Shown one piece after another: positions 1-7,842 of a stretch of DNA of 26,840 bases (position 1 is its first letter; each line of letters opens with the position of its first letter). The stretch lies in NCBI GenBank assembly GCA_045540355.1, contig JAZQHB010000084.1:1-26840 (forward strand), written 5' to 3'. A program made the position numbers and the translations under genes. The notes beneath the pieces were generated by a model that had not been told where the DNA came from, searched no databases, and was given only the letters and a program-made list of their open reading frames with translations. This stretch comes from RGIG2945 sp045540355 (GTDB lineage Bacteria > Bacillota > Clostridia > Oscillospirales > Acutalibacteraceae).

Positions 1-138
1 AAAACAATGAAAGAAAAAATATCAGCTTTTATCGGAAGCGATTTTGCACATTTGACAAATGCCGATGATATAAATACACTTAATACAGAATATGTAAATT
101 CGACTGCCGGAGAAGGGAGGATAAATGCAGTCAAATAA
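1..138 (+). CDS. 3' end of an unidentified gene of the integrated element (partial)
   Basis: Frame 1 is open from the window edge to a TAA at 136-138, giving 45 codons. It overlaps the start of the recombinase by 14 nt in another frame, the tight packing expected of two genes in one transcription unit. An ATG at 7-9 could start a 43-residue protein, but the sequence before it is too short to judge a ribosome-binding site, so this is more likely the tail of a longer protein. The visible tail is polar, with no cysteines and no membrane segment. I do not recognise the family. Since it directly precedes and overlaps the recombinase, it probably belongs to the same mobile element. Confidence 0.5.
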   Translation, partial: KTMKEKISAFIGSDFAHLTNADDINTLNTEYVNSTAGEGRINAVK

Positions 139-1801
139 TTTTGGCATAACAGCCATCTATTGCCGTTTGTCCCGTGATGACGGTAAAGAATGTGAAAGCA
201 ACTCAATAGGTAATCAGAAAAATTTGCTGTCACAAAAAGCAAAAGAATTAAAACTTACCAACGCAAAGTATTATGTTGACGACGGTTATACAGGAACAAA
301 TTTTAACAGACCCGGTTTTCAGGCAATGCTTGAAGATATTGAAATGGGATATGTAACTACCGTAATGGTAAAAGATTTATCCCGTCTCGGCAGAGATTAT
401 GTTTCTGTCGGTCACTATACGGATAACTTCTTTCCCGAGCACAACATCAGATTTATAGCAGTCAATGACTTGGTTGACAGTAATGAAGGTGATAATGAAA
501 TTGCACCTTTCAAGAATATTATGAATGAGATGTATGCAAGGGATATTTCAAGAAAAGTCAGGAGTTCACACAGAATTCGTGGTAATCTTGGTGAACCGTT
601 ATCTCAACCGCCTTACGGGTATATGAAAGACCCGCAGAACAAAAAGAAGTGGATTGTTGATACCGAAGCTGCGGAAGTTGTTAAAAGTATCTTTGCAATG
701 TGTATTGAGGGTAAAGGCAATGAAACTATCGCCCGTATCTTGCAGGAAAATAAAGTTATGGTACCAATGGCATATTGGCAAAGCAAAGGTTTTAACAAGG
801 GTGGAAAGAAAACACAGCCTGATCCGTATAAATGGGGTAAAACAACAGTACAGAAAATTCTTGCACAGCAGGAATACTGTGGTGATGTTATCAACTTTAA
901 AACCTACTCAAAGAATTTCAAGAACAAGAAAAGACTTCAGAATCCCGAAGAGAACTGGAAGATATTCAAAAATGTTCACGAACCTATAATTGACAGAAAC
1001 ACCTTTGAAACTGTTCAGAAGATGAAAATCAAAGGCAAACGCAGAGCACCGAATCCGGAACACGCTGAAAAGAATATGTTTTGCGGTTTGCTATACTGTG
1101 CTGATTGCGGAAGTCCTTTATGGTTCAATGTCAATCATCCCAATACTGACATCAAGTATTTTATGTGCTCCAACTACAAAGGTCGCAGAGGTACTTGTGA
1201 AGGTACACATTATGTCAGAGCCGATTCCTTGGAGCAGATTGTGATACTTGAGCTGAGAAGTCTTGCAAGTTTTCTTGTCGAGGATGAAGAAGCCTTCGCA
1301 GATATTCTTGAAGCAAAGACCAACAAAAGCATACTCAATCAGCAGAAGTTTCTTGAAAGCAGTATTGATAAAGCAACAGCAAGAACAAAGGAAGTTGCTA
1401 TTATGTACGAGAAACTCTTTGAGAAGCATATCAACGGTATTGTTAATGAAGAAAGCTTTATGCAGCTCTCACAGAAGTATGAAACAGAACGTGATGAACT
1501 GAAAGTGAAAATCAGGCAGTATCAAGAAGAGCTTTCAGATATCGAAAATCTTCGTACAAGCAAAGAGCAGTTTACCTTTGCGGTCCGTAAGTTTATGCAG
1601 ATGGAAACACTAACACCTGCACTTTTAAACGAACTGATTGAAAAAATTGAAGTCCATTCTATTGAGGGCAAGGGCAAGAACAAAACACAGAGGATTGTAA
1701 TACACTATCGCTTTATCGGGGTTATTGAAAATCCTGTTAAAGAGGAAAATATAGTCCTCGAAGCAAGACAAGGCGTAGCCGTGGAATATCTTACGGCATA
1801 A
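125..1801 (+). CDS. Large serine recombinase (resolvase N-terminal domain, DUF4368 C-terminus)
   Basis: This is a site-specific integrase/excisionase of the Tn4451 TnpX / TndX type, which cuts DNA through a serine to integrate or excise an element. The N-terminal resolvase domain (about 8-150) has the nucleophile in YCRLSRDD (Ser16) and the active-site helix motif DLSRLGRD (84-91). The recombinase domain follows (about 155-300; PPYGY at 162-166). A zinc ribbon has Cys325, Cys328, Cys348 and Cys358. Next come a predicted coiled coil (about 380-480) and a C-terminal DUF4368-like segment. At 558 aa it has the normal length and looks intact. The start ATG has an AGGGAGG four bases upstream. It overlaps the upstream reading frame by 14 nt, and its TAA lies about 100 nt from a tRNA-Leu gene. 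This class commonly sits at the end of the element it mobilises, so the element boundary is probably just to the right; that is inference. Confidence 0.95.
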   Translation: MQSNNFGITAIYCRLSRDDGKECESNSIGNQKNLLSQKAKELKLTNAKYYVDDGYTGTNFNRPGFQAMLEDIEMGYVTTVMVKDLSRLGRDYVSVGHYTDNFFPEHNIRFIAVNDLVDSNEGDNEIAPFKNIMNEMYARDISRKVRSSHRIRGNLGEPLSQPPYGYMKDPQNKKKWIVDTEAAEVVKSIFAMCIEGKGNETIARILQENKVMVPMAYWQSKGFNKGGKKTQPDPYKWGKTTVQKILAQQEYCGDVINFKTYSKNFKNKKRLQNPEENWKIFKNVHEPIIDRNTFETVQKMKIKGKRRAPNPEHAEKNMFCGLLYCADCGSPLWFNVNHPNTDIKYFMCSNYKGRRGTCEGTHYVRADSLEQIVILELRSLASFLVEDEEAFADILEAKTNKSILNQQKFLESSIDKATARTKEVAIMYEKLFEKHINGIVNEESFMQLSQKYETERDELKVKIRQYQEELSDIENLRTSKEQFTFAVRKFMQMETLTPALLNELIEKIEVHSIEGKGKNKTQRIVIHYRFIGVIENPVKEENIVLEARQGVAVEYLTA

Positions 1802-1802
1802 C

Positions 1803-1828
1803 AAAAAGAGCAGGCTCAAAACCTGCTC
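1803..1828 (-). terminator. Minus-strand intrinsic terminator next to the recombinase stop
   Basis: A perfect 7-bp stem GAGCAGG/CCTGCTC (1808-1814 with 1822-1828) has a 7-nt loop. Read on the minus strand it is followed directly by TTTTTGT. On the plus strand no T-run follows, so it faces transcription coming from the tRNA genes, not from the recombinase. Confidence 0.6.
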
Positions 1829-1860
1829 GATACATAACAATTTAATTATGAGGAAATGTA

Positions 1861-1901
1861 AAAAAGAAAAGTGAGTATTCACTTGTGTTATGAATACTCA
1901 C
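1861..1901 (-). terminator. Terminator of tRNA-Leu(CAG)
   Basis: An 11-bp perfect stem (1871-1881 with 1891-1901) has a 9-nt loop. On the minus strand it is followed by TTTTCTTTTT, and it begins two bases after the CCA end of the tRNA gene. Confidence 0.85.
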
Positions 1902-1903
1902 TA

Positions 1904-1990
1904 TGGTGCGGATAACAGGACTTGAACCTGCATGAAGTTGCCCTCACTAGAACCTGAATCTAGCGCGTCTGCCAATTCCGCCATATCCGC
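1904..1990 (-). tRNA. tRNA-Leu (anticodon CAG)
   Basis: Read on the minus strand, the 87-nt sequence folds as a class II tRNA. The acceptor stem is GCGGATA/TATCCGC with discriminator A and an encoded CCA. The D-arm contains GGCAGACGC. The anticodon stem CTAGA/TCTAG encloses loop TTCAGGT, giving anticodon CAG (reads CUG). It has a long variable arm typical of tRNA-Leu and a T-loop GTTCAAGTC. It lies only 54 nt after tRNA-Leu(GAG), with a terminator between the two. I see no good separate promoter, so it is probably made by read-through. Confidence 0.96.
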
Positions 1991-2011
1991 AAATATTAAA
2001 AATTAGTTCCC

Positions 2012-2043
2012 AAAAAGAAAAGTGGGTCCCTTTCGGAACCCAC
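2012..2043 (-). terminator. Terminator between the two tRNA-Leu genes
   Basis: The hairpin occupies 2022-2043 with a 9-bp stem. One pair would be G-U in the minus-strand RNA and a C/A mismatch in the other strand. On the minus strand it is followed by TTTTCTTTTT (2012-2021). It begins right after the CCA of tRNA-Leu(GAG). Confidence 0.8.
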
Positions 2044-2044
2044 C

Positions 2045-2128
2045 TGGTGCGAGAGACGGGACTTGAACCCGTACGGGATTACCACACGCCCCTCAAACGT
2101 GCGCGTCTGCCGATTCCGCCACTCTCGC
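2045..2128 (-). tRNA. tRNA-Leu (anticodon GAG)
   Basis: The 84-nt minus-strand sequence has acceptor stem GCGAGAG/CTCTCGC, discriminator A and an encoded CCA. The anticodon stem CACGT/GCGTG encloses loop TTGAGGG, giving anticodon GAG (reads CUC/CUU). The long variable arm and the T-loop GTTCAAGTC fit a class II tRNA-Leu. It is the first gene behind the perfect promoter at 2144-2172. Confidence 0.96.
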
Positions 2129-2143
2129 TTGAGAACGAAATAT

Positions 2144-2172
2144 ATTATAGCAGAGCTTTTTGTTTCTGTCAA
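2144..2172 (-). promoter_or_regulatory. Consensus sigma-A promoter of the tRNA-Leu pair
   Basis: On the minus strand TTGACA (2172-2167) and TATAAT (2149-2144) are separated by exactly 17 nt, a full consensus match. The -10 box lies 15 nt before the tRNA-Leu(GAG) 5' end, as expected for a stable-RNA promoter with a short leader. Confidence 0.92.
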
Positions 2173-2200
2173 TAGATTTTTTAATATTTTTTAAATTTTT

Positions 2201-4438
2201 TTATCTTTTGTCGAGATAAGAAACTCTTGACATAATCTTGTCCATTTTTTCGTTCATTCCGTAGCAATTAGACATTCCGTCTGTTACTTCGACAGAGTCA
2301 ACTCTGATCTCATTTTCAGCACATATATAAAGAACAACTTCTTCACCTGCTTTAAGATCAACCGTAAATTCATCACCGTTCTGTATGAAAGGTCTGTCAG
2401 ACTTAACCTCTGCACCGCCGAAATCCGCCTTAATCTTACAAGGCTCACCTGCAAGGCTCTTTACCCTTACCCAGAGTAATTTGCCGTCACGACGAGCTGC
2501 AGAAACTCTGAAAGCGCCTTCTGCACAAAGATTATCAATCGTTGCATCCTTCCACTTATCGGGCATTGCGGGGAAAACATGAATATTTTTATTCCAGCTT
2601 TGAATCATCATGTCAAGCATCGCATTTGCAGCAGACAACGGTGTTTCCAAAACTGCTCCGCCGTCTTCCTTATACATCGTGTTAGGTCTTAAAAATCTTG
2701 ACCACAAAGTTGAAAGATACTGAAGTGCTCTGTTACCGTCCTGAAGTGTGGCAAACATTGATGCCGCACCTGTTTCGGAATAGCCCTCGAGCTTTTGGGG
2801 CATTGAATGCCAATGCTCAACAGAAGTTATTATTCTTTCTGCATCTTTTTCATCATAAGGATTGAGAAGATGCAAGGGATAGAACATCAGAAGATGCGAA
2901 AAATGTCTGTGTGACTTCGCCATCGGATAATTCTTTGAAATATGGAAACCTTCCTTTTCGTTCTGCGGATAGGGAGTTAATTTATCAAGGATATAGTGCC
3001 ACTCACCCATTTTTTCATCGCTCTGTCCCAAAATGGTACAGATTTCAAGAAGTGTTTTACAACCCCATCTGATAAGTGCAAGGTCATAGTTGCAATCTTC
3101 ATCAACAATACCGTACTCGGGTGATGATGTAGGCATAAGATGTAATATGCCGTTTTCATCGGGTTTTAAGAAATACATATAATACTGCATTGTGCGTTTA
3201 AGCAAGGGATAAATAAGGTCTTCCAAAAGCTCCTTATCCATCGTCATTCTGTAATGAAGATAGCAACAATGCAAAATCCATGTGAGGTTTCCGAGCTCTA
3301 CATAACCCTCTTTATCTCTGCCGGGTACTGCTACTTTTGATTCAAGCGTTGCGGTTGTATTTGAGCCGATGCCCGCACAGTCTTTTCTGTAAGGCTCGTC
3401 AACATTATTTATAAGTGTCTGATATTCAGCCTTGAGTGTTCTCCAGAGAGATTCTGCGATTTCAAGCTGATTTGACGGATACATCGGCTCGTATGTAAGC
3501 TGAACATTCAGATTCCAGAATGCTGCCGGCCATGATGTTGTTGTAAGCCACGGACCGATTGTATCAATAATTCTCCCGTTCTTTCTTGTTGCAGAAGCCA
3601 TTTTATATATCTGAATCCAATAAAAGCTTTCAAAAACGCTGTCAGAGATTGAAACAAAGCTTCTTTGGAAGCAATCGTGCCACCAATTGATATGGTCTTC
3701 TCTGACCTTTGTTTCATCAGCTTTTGCTTCAAGAATATTATTCTTGGCAAGCTCTATTGAGCCGTTATTTTCCGCTGAAGTGGTTACGGAAATATATAAT
3801 TTTCTTATGCCGTTTTCATTTGTATTAAGCCATGCGGTTGAATAATCGCCGCCGCAGTATTTAGGCTGAGTGCATATATTCACACCGTTTGATGTGCTGA
3901 AAAAGGCGGTCTTGGAGTTTTCATAATCATGGTTGTAGCGTCTCATATCGCCCTTTTTACGCATCATTGTCTGACGGGGGCTCTCACACATTTCGGGACA
4001 CCATAAGAACGAACTGTCTTTTTCGCCCTCGGTTGTTTTCCATTCAAAAATGATAACATCTTTTTCTGATGCTACATAAGCCGAATACTCAACCTCACCA
4101 CAGGTTGTTACAATCTTACCCGTAGCAGTCGCATTATAAATATCAAGACGCATATTGCCGTCTTTAACTTCACCTACTGTTTTCAAAACGAAGTCGCCGA
4201 TAGGAAGTCTGGGAGTCTGGAACATCTTATCGTTAACATGAACACCCTTTGCGGGTCTGTTATCATACACACCTGTGTGACCAAGCTTGATTATGATATT
4301 GTCAACCTCATTATGGTATAAAAGTGCACCTAATGTACCGTTTCCGAGGTATGCACCCTCGTCCCATTTGTGAGGCAAATCGTCACACACAATGTCATGG
4401 CGTGACATGAACTTTTCCCAATCGATTACCCTTTTCAT
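2201..4438 (-). CDS. GH95-like glycoside hydrolase (alpha-L-fucosidase/galactosidase type)
   Basis: This is a predicted cytoplasmic exo-glycosidase of the six-hairpin (alpha/alpha)6 class. The GH95 pattern is visible. The N-terminal beta domain has GNGTLGALL (about 32-40). N-L-N in WNLNVQLTY (Asn309 and Asn311) matches the paired Asn of GH95. The SSPEY motif (Glu441) matches the proposed catalytic Glu. HRHFSHL (510-516) corresponds to the family HRHLSHL block, and near the end FPAMPDKW matches LLPALPxxW. There is no signal peptide, so the substrate must be imported or intracellular. A TTG at 4441 could also start the frame, but ATG 4438 has GGGGGA nine bases upstream and is preferred. No sugar transporter or regulator lies beside it. 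The preceding clp gene ends in a terminator, and I could not identify a dedicated promoter. The exact sugar specificity cannot be read from sequence. Confidence 0.8.
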   Translation of the reverse strand: MKRVIDWEKFMSRHDIVCDDLPHKWDEGAYLGNGTLGALLYHNEVDNIIIKLGHTGVYDNRPAKGVHVNDKMFQTPRLPIGDFVLKTVGEVKDGNMRLDIYNATATGKIVTTCGEVEYSAYVASEKDVIIFEWKTTEGEKDSSFLWCPEMCESPRQTMMRKKGDMRRYNHDYENSKTAFFSTSNGVNICTQPKYCGGDYSTAWLNTNENGIRKLYISVTTSAENNGSIELAKNNILEAKADETKVREDHINWWHDCFQRSFVSISDSVFESFYWIQIYKMASATRKNGRIIDTIGPWLTTTSWPAAFWNLNVQLTYEPMYPSNQLEIAESLWRTLKAEYQTLINNVDEPYRKDCAGIGSNTTATLESKVAVPGRDKEGYVELGNLTWILHCCYLHYRMTMDKELLEDLIYPLLKRTMQYYMYFLKPDENGILHLMPTSSPEYGIVDEDCNYDLALIRWGCKTLLEICTILGQSDEKMGEWHYILDKLTPYPQNEKEGFHISKNYPMAKSHRHFSHLLMFYPLHLLNPYDEKDAERIITSVEHWHSMPQKLEGYSETGAASMFATLQDGNRALQYLSTLWSRFLRPNTMYKEDGGAVLETPLSAANAMLDMMIQSWNKNIHVFPAMPDKWKDATIDNLCAEGAFRVSAARRDGKLLWVRVKSLAGEPCKIKADFGGAEVKSDRPFIQNGDEFTVDLKAGEEVVLYICAENEIRVDSVEVTDGMSNCYGMNEKMDKIMSRVSYLDKR

Positions 4439-4462
4439 CAAAAGTATCCCCCATATCTTTTA

Positions 4463-4494
4463 AAAACGGCGTTAAAGTTCAATTAACGCCGTTG
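4463..4494 (-). terminator. Terminator after the clp gene
   Basis: An 11-bp perfect stem AACGGCGTTAA/TTAACGCCGTT (4466-4476 with 4484-4494) has a 7-nt loop. On the minus strand the stem runs into TTTTT. It lies 8 nt after the Clp stop and separates that operon from the GH95-like gene. Confidence 0.85.
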
Positions 4495-4502
4495 ATATTA
4501 CA

Positions 4503-6800
4503 TTATTCTGCAAGAATCTTCACATCATCTTCATCAACCGAAACGGTTATTTTATTCAGCGGATTTCCGACATTGTCAACTATTACCGTTGCAATTCTGT
4601 CTTCAATTCTGCGTCTGATAACATTTCTTAAATCTCTTGCACCTCTTGTGTTTTCACCCATAAGCTTTACAAGCTTATTCGGTACACCGTCATCCCATGA
4701 AAAGCTGATGCCCTTGTCTGACAACGGCTCTCTTAATTCGTCCATCATCAATACGGCAATCTTTTCATAGTTTTCATCGGTCAGGTCGTTAAATACCACA
4801 ATTTCATCAACTCTGCCGATAAACTCGGGTCTTAAGAAATCCTTTAAGCCTTTCATAGCCTTTTCTTTTGAAAGCTCATTCTTTGACTTTGCAAAGCCGA
4901 GTGCTCCCTCTTTGCGGTCACTTCCGGCATTTGAGGTCATAATAATTACGGCATTTTCAAAGCTTACCGTTCTGCCCTGAGCATCTGTAATTTTACCCTC
5001 GTCAAGTATTTGCAAAAGGATATTCATTACATCGGGATGTGCTTTTTCTATTTCATCAAACAATATTACGGAGTACGGCTTGCGTCTGACTTTTTCTGTA
5101 AGCTGACCCGCTTCGTCATAACCGACATAACCCGGAGGTGAGCCGATTATTCTTGAAACGCTGTGTTTCTCCATAAATTCGGACATATCAAGTCTGATAA
5201 GAGTTTCGGGAGTATCAAAAAGCTCTGCGGATAACTGCTTTACGAGCTCAGTTTTACCGACTCCCGTAGGACCGACAAAGATAAATGATGCAGGTCTTCT
5301 TCTCGGACTGATTTGTACTCTTGTCCTGCGGATTGCAGCTGCTACTTTTCCGACAGCTTCATCCTGTCCGATAATCTTGCTCTTAAGACCTGATTCAAGG
5401 TCTTTGAGGCGTCTTAAATCACTTTCTATAACCTTTTGTGCAGGTATGCCTGTCCAGAGCTGGACAACCGTTGCAAGGTCGTCCTCTAAAACAGTATTGT
5501 CTTCTGCCTGAGGCTTCAATTCTTCTATCTTCTTTTCGCAAGCGATGATTTCAGCTTTCACTCTTGCGATTTCTTCATAGTCGATTTCTTCGGTTTCTTC
5601 CGAAAGTGCCTGATGATCTTCATTCAAACTCTGCAACTCGTTTTCAGCTATCTCAAGCTCGCTTATACTCTTGTTGCGGAGATTTGCACAAGTACAAGCT
5701 TCGTCAAGTAAATCAACCGCTTTATCGGGCAAAAATCTGTCAGTGATATATCTTTCTGATAAAACTACTGCTCTGTAAACCAGAGAATCGCTTATCTTTA
5801 CTCTGTGGAAATCTTCGTAATAATCCCTGATGCCCAAAAGCATCTTATATGTGTCACCGATTGACGGCTCCTCAACCTTGACGGGCTGAAGTCTGCGTTC
5901 AAGTGCGGCATCTTTTTCAATATATTTTCTGTACTCAGTAAAGGTTGTTGCACCGATAATCTGAATCTCACCGCGAGAAAGTGCAGGCTTGAGAATGTTT
6001 GCGGCATTCATTGAGCCTTCGGCATCACCTGTACCTACAAGGTTGTGAACCTCATCTATAAAGAGGATTATATTGCCCTCTGCTCTGACTTCTTCAACAA
6101 GCCCCTTGATACGGCTTTCAAACTGTCCTCTGAACTGCGTTCCCGCTACCAAAGCGGTAAGGTCAAGAAGATGAATTTCTTTGCTTGCAAGCTTTGCAGG
6201 AACTTCTCCTGCGGCAATTCTCAAAGCAAGACCCTCTGCGATTGCAGTTTTACCTACACCGGGTTCACCGATAAGGCAAGGATTATTCTTTGAACGGCGG
6301 CAGAGTATCTGAATTACTCGGTGTATCTCGCTTTCGCGGCCGATGATTCTGTCAATCTTACCGTCACGAGCTTTTGCCGTTAAATCAGTACAGTACTGAC
6401 CTAAGAATTTTCTCTTGGTCTTTCTGCGTTTTTTATCTTTGGACTTTTTGTTTTTTTCGGCGTCTTCTTCGTTTTCTTTTACTGAAGGTTTATTTTCATT
6501 CGGAATCATCATTTCGTTTGCATCACCCTGGGGTGCAAATCCCTGCATGAACGGAAATGTACCTGCTCCGCCCATCTGGAAATCTTCATTTTCCATCATT
6601 TCATCGAACTGCTCGCCGATATTTTCAAGGTCTTCTTCGGAAATTCCCATTGACTGCATCATCTGTTTAATAGGACCTATATTAAGATCCATTGCACATT
6701 TTATGCAAAGTCCTTCGGGAGTTGCTTTATCGCCCTCCATCTTGGTTATAAAAAACACCGCAGGGCGTTGTTTGCATTTACTGCAAATCATTCTTTTCAT
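4503..6800 (-). CDS. ClpE/ClpC-type AAA+ chaperone with N-terminal zinc finger
   Basis: This Hsp100 unfoldase is expected to feed substrates to ClpP in the cytoplasm. The N-terminus is a four-cysteine finger (Cys6, Cys9, Cys32, Cys35), as in Bacillus ClpE, in place of a Clp-N repeat domain. A low-complexity charged linker follows (about 95-130, Lys/Glu rich). AAA-1 has Walker A GEPGVGKT (178-185) and Walker B IILFIDE (244-250). The middle coiled-coil segment (about 380-430) is short. AAA-2 has GPTGVGKT (510-517) and VILFDE (578-583). An LGF tripeptide (634-636) sits where the ClpP-docking loop is expected. At 765 aa it is somewhat longer than typical ClpE. The start ATG lies 17 nt after the pgsA stop, with AAGGAG overlapping that stop (TAAGGAG) at a long spacing of 13 nt. 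It is third in the cvpA-pgsA-clp operon. Whether it is functionally ClpE or ClpC is open. Confidence 0.92.
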   Translation of the reverse strand: MKRMICSKCKQRPAVFFITKMEGDKATPEGLCIKCAMDLNIGPIKQMMQSMGISEEDLENIGEQFDEMMENEDFQMGGAGTFPFMQGFAPQGDANEMMIPNENKPSVKENEEDAEKNKKSKDKKRRKTKRKFLGQYCTDLTAKARDGKIDRIIGRESEIHRVIQILCRRSKNNPCLIGEPGVGKTAIAEGLALRIAAGEVPAKLASKEIHLLDLTALVAGTQFRGQFESRIKGLVEEVRAEGNIILFIDEVHNLVGTGDAEGSMNAANILKPALSRGEIQIIGATTFTEYRKYIEKDAALERRLQPVKVEEPSIGDTYKMLLGIRDYYEDFHRVKISDSLVYRAVVLSERYITDRFLPDKAVDLLDEACTCANLRNKSISELEIAENELQSLNEDHQALSEETEEIDYEEIARVKAEIIACEKKIEELKPQAEDNTVLEDDLATVVQLWTGIPAQKVIESDLRRLKDLESGLKSKIIGQDEAVGKVAAAIRRTRVQISPRRRPASFIFVGPTGVGKTELVKQLSAELFDTPETLIRLDMSEFMEKHSVSRIIGSPPGYVGYDEAGQLTEKVRRKPYSVILFDEIEKAHPDVMNILLQILDEGKITDAQGRTVSFENAVIIMTSNAGSDRKEGALGFAKSKNELSKEKAMKGLKDFLRPEFIGRVDEIVVFNDLTDENYEKIAVLMMDELREPLSDKGISFSWDDGVPNKLVKLMGENTRGARDLRNVIRRRIEDRIATVIVDNVGNPLNKITVSVDEDDVKILAE

Positions 6801-6817
6801 TGTAGGTTTTTTGCTCC

Positions 6818-7825
6818 TTAATTTTCTTTGTTCTTGATGTCATTCAGAATTTCATCAAGTAATGAATCAACAAAATCTTTCTTTTCCTTTTCTGTTTTCT
6901 GTTCTGCAACAGATTCTTTTATTTCAGGAGTAACGATTGCTTCAACTTCTAGTTTTTCTTCTGTTTCAATCTCTGCTTCAGGTACTTCTGTTTCTTCGAC
7001 TGCCTCTTCAACAACCATGTCCTCATTTGCAATTTCAACAACCTTTTTAAAGCTTATTGCCTTCGGGTCGAGTTCGGCACTGTTTTCTTCAATTATCTCT
7101 TTTGCAAGCTCGGGCTCAGCGACAATCTCAGAAGCTTCTTCAGAAATTTCTTCCTCATCAAAAGCTACTTCGACATTCTGAGCTGCTTTTGCTTGTTTTT
7201 CTGCCTTAGATTCCTTCAAAGCTCTGTATACGGGCGGGAAATAGCTGAAGAAAGCCACTACTGCAAGTAAAGCAGCTGTTATAACAAGTGCAACAGTTAT
7301 CCATTCGGGCAATACCATCCACGAAAGACTTTCAACCATCTTCGGCACCGCACCAATCTGAGGTCCGAATGCTAACAAAGCAACCATAATTACATAGAAT
7401 GAGAATGTTGAAATTTTTCCGTAAATTTCAGCTGCAACGGGTTTGACTTTGCATAAAAGCAATATTCCGCCAATTAAAAGCATCAATGCTTCTTTGCCGA
7501 TGAAGAAAAGGAATATCCAACATAAGAAACTGTTATAAATAGCCTGTTCACTTCCGCGGAACTCCATAAATAACAAGATAGCAATCGCTGCTTCTGTTAA
7601 TTTATCTGCTATCGGGTCAAGCACTTTACCGAGATTTGTTACCTGATTAAGCTTTCTTGCCAATACTCCGTCAAAAAGGTCGGTTATGCCTGAACAAACT
7701 AAAATTGCACCTGCAGTTATAAAATTGCCCTTATGAAAGAAATAGACAAAAAAAGGAATACAGATAAGTCTGATTATCGAAATAACATTAGGTACCGTAA
7801 AAATTCTGTTTTCCGGATTCTTCAT
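6818..7825 (-). CDS. pgsA: CDP-diacylglycerol-glycerol-3-phosphate phosphatidyltransferase with acidic C-terminal extension
   Basis: It makes phosphatidylglycerol phosphate from CDP-diacylglycerol and glycerol-3-phosphate at the membrane, the committed step to phosphatidylglycerol. The CDP-alcohol phosphotransferase signature DxxDGxxARx8Gx3Dx3D is complete (from DLFDGVLAR through GKVLDPIAD). Several hydrophobic helices fill the first 200 residues. Family members are usually about 180-200 aa, whereas this one is 335. Residues from about 205 form a Glu/Val/Ala-rich, presumably disordered tail that ends in a short amphipathic segment (FVDSLLDEILNDIKN). The start ATG has GGGGG seven bases upstream. 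It is the middle gene of cvpA-pgsA-clp, 17 nt from each neighbour. The catalytic role is secure; the role of the tail is unknown. Confidence 0.93.
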   Translation of the reverse strand: MKNPENRIFTVPNVISIIRLICIPFFVYFFHKGNFITAGAILVCSGITDLFDGVLARKLNQVTNLGKVLDPIADKLTEAAIAILLFMEFRGSEQAIYNSFLCWIFLFFIGKEALMLLIGGILLLCKVKPVAAEIYGKISTFSFYVIMVALLAFGPQIGAVPKMVESLSWMVLPEWITVALVITAALLAVVAFFSYFPPVYRALKESKAEKQAKAAQNVEVAFDEEEISEEASEIVAEPELAKEIIEENSAELDPKAISFKKVVEIANEDMVVEEAVEETEVPEAEIETEEKLEVEAIVTPEIKESVAEQKTEKEKKDFVDSLLDEILNDIKNKEN

Positions 7826-7842
7826 AACATTACCCCCACAAC

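Noticed and set aside
613..894. Minus-strand open frame opposite the recombinase
   Set aside because: It lies fully inside a recombinase gene with intact catalytic and zinc motifs and has no support of its own.
6828..7181. Serine-rich open frame on the plus strand opposite the pgsA tail
   Set aside because: It mirrors the Glu-rich codons of the pgsA extension; it has no ribosome-binding site or independent evidence.
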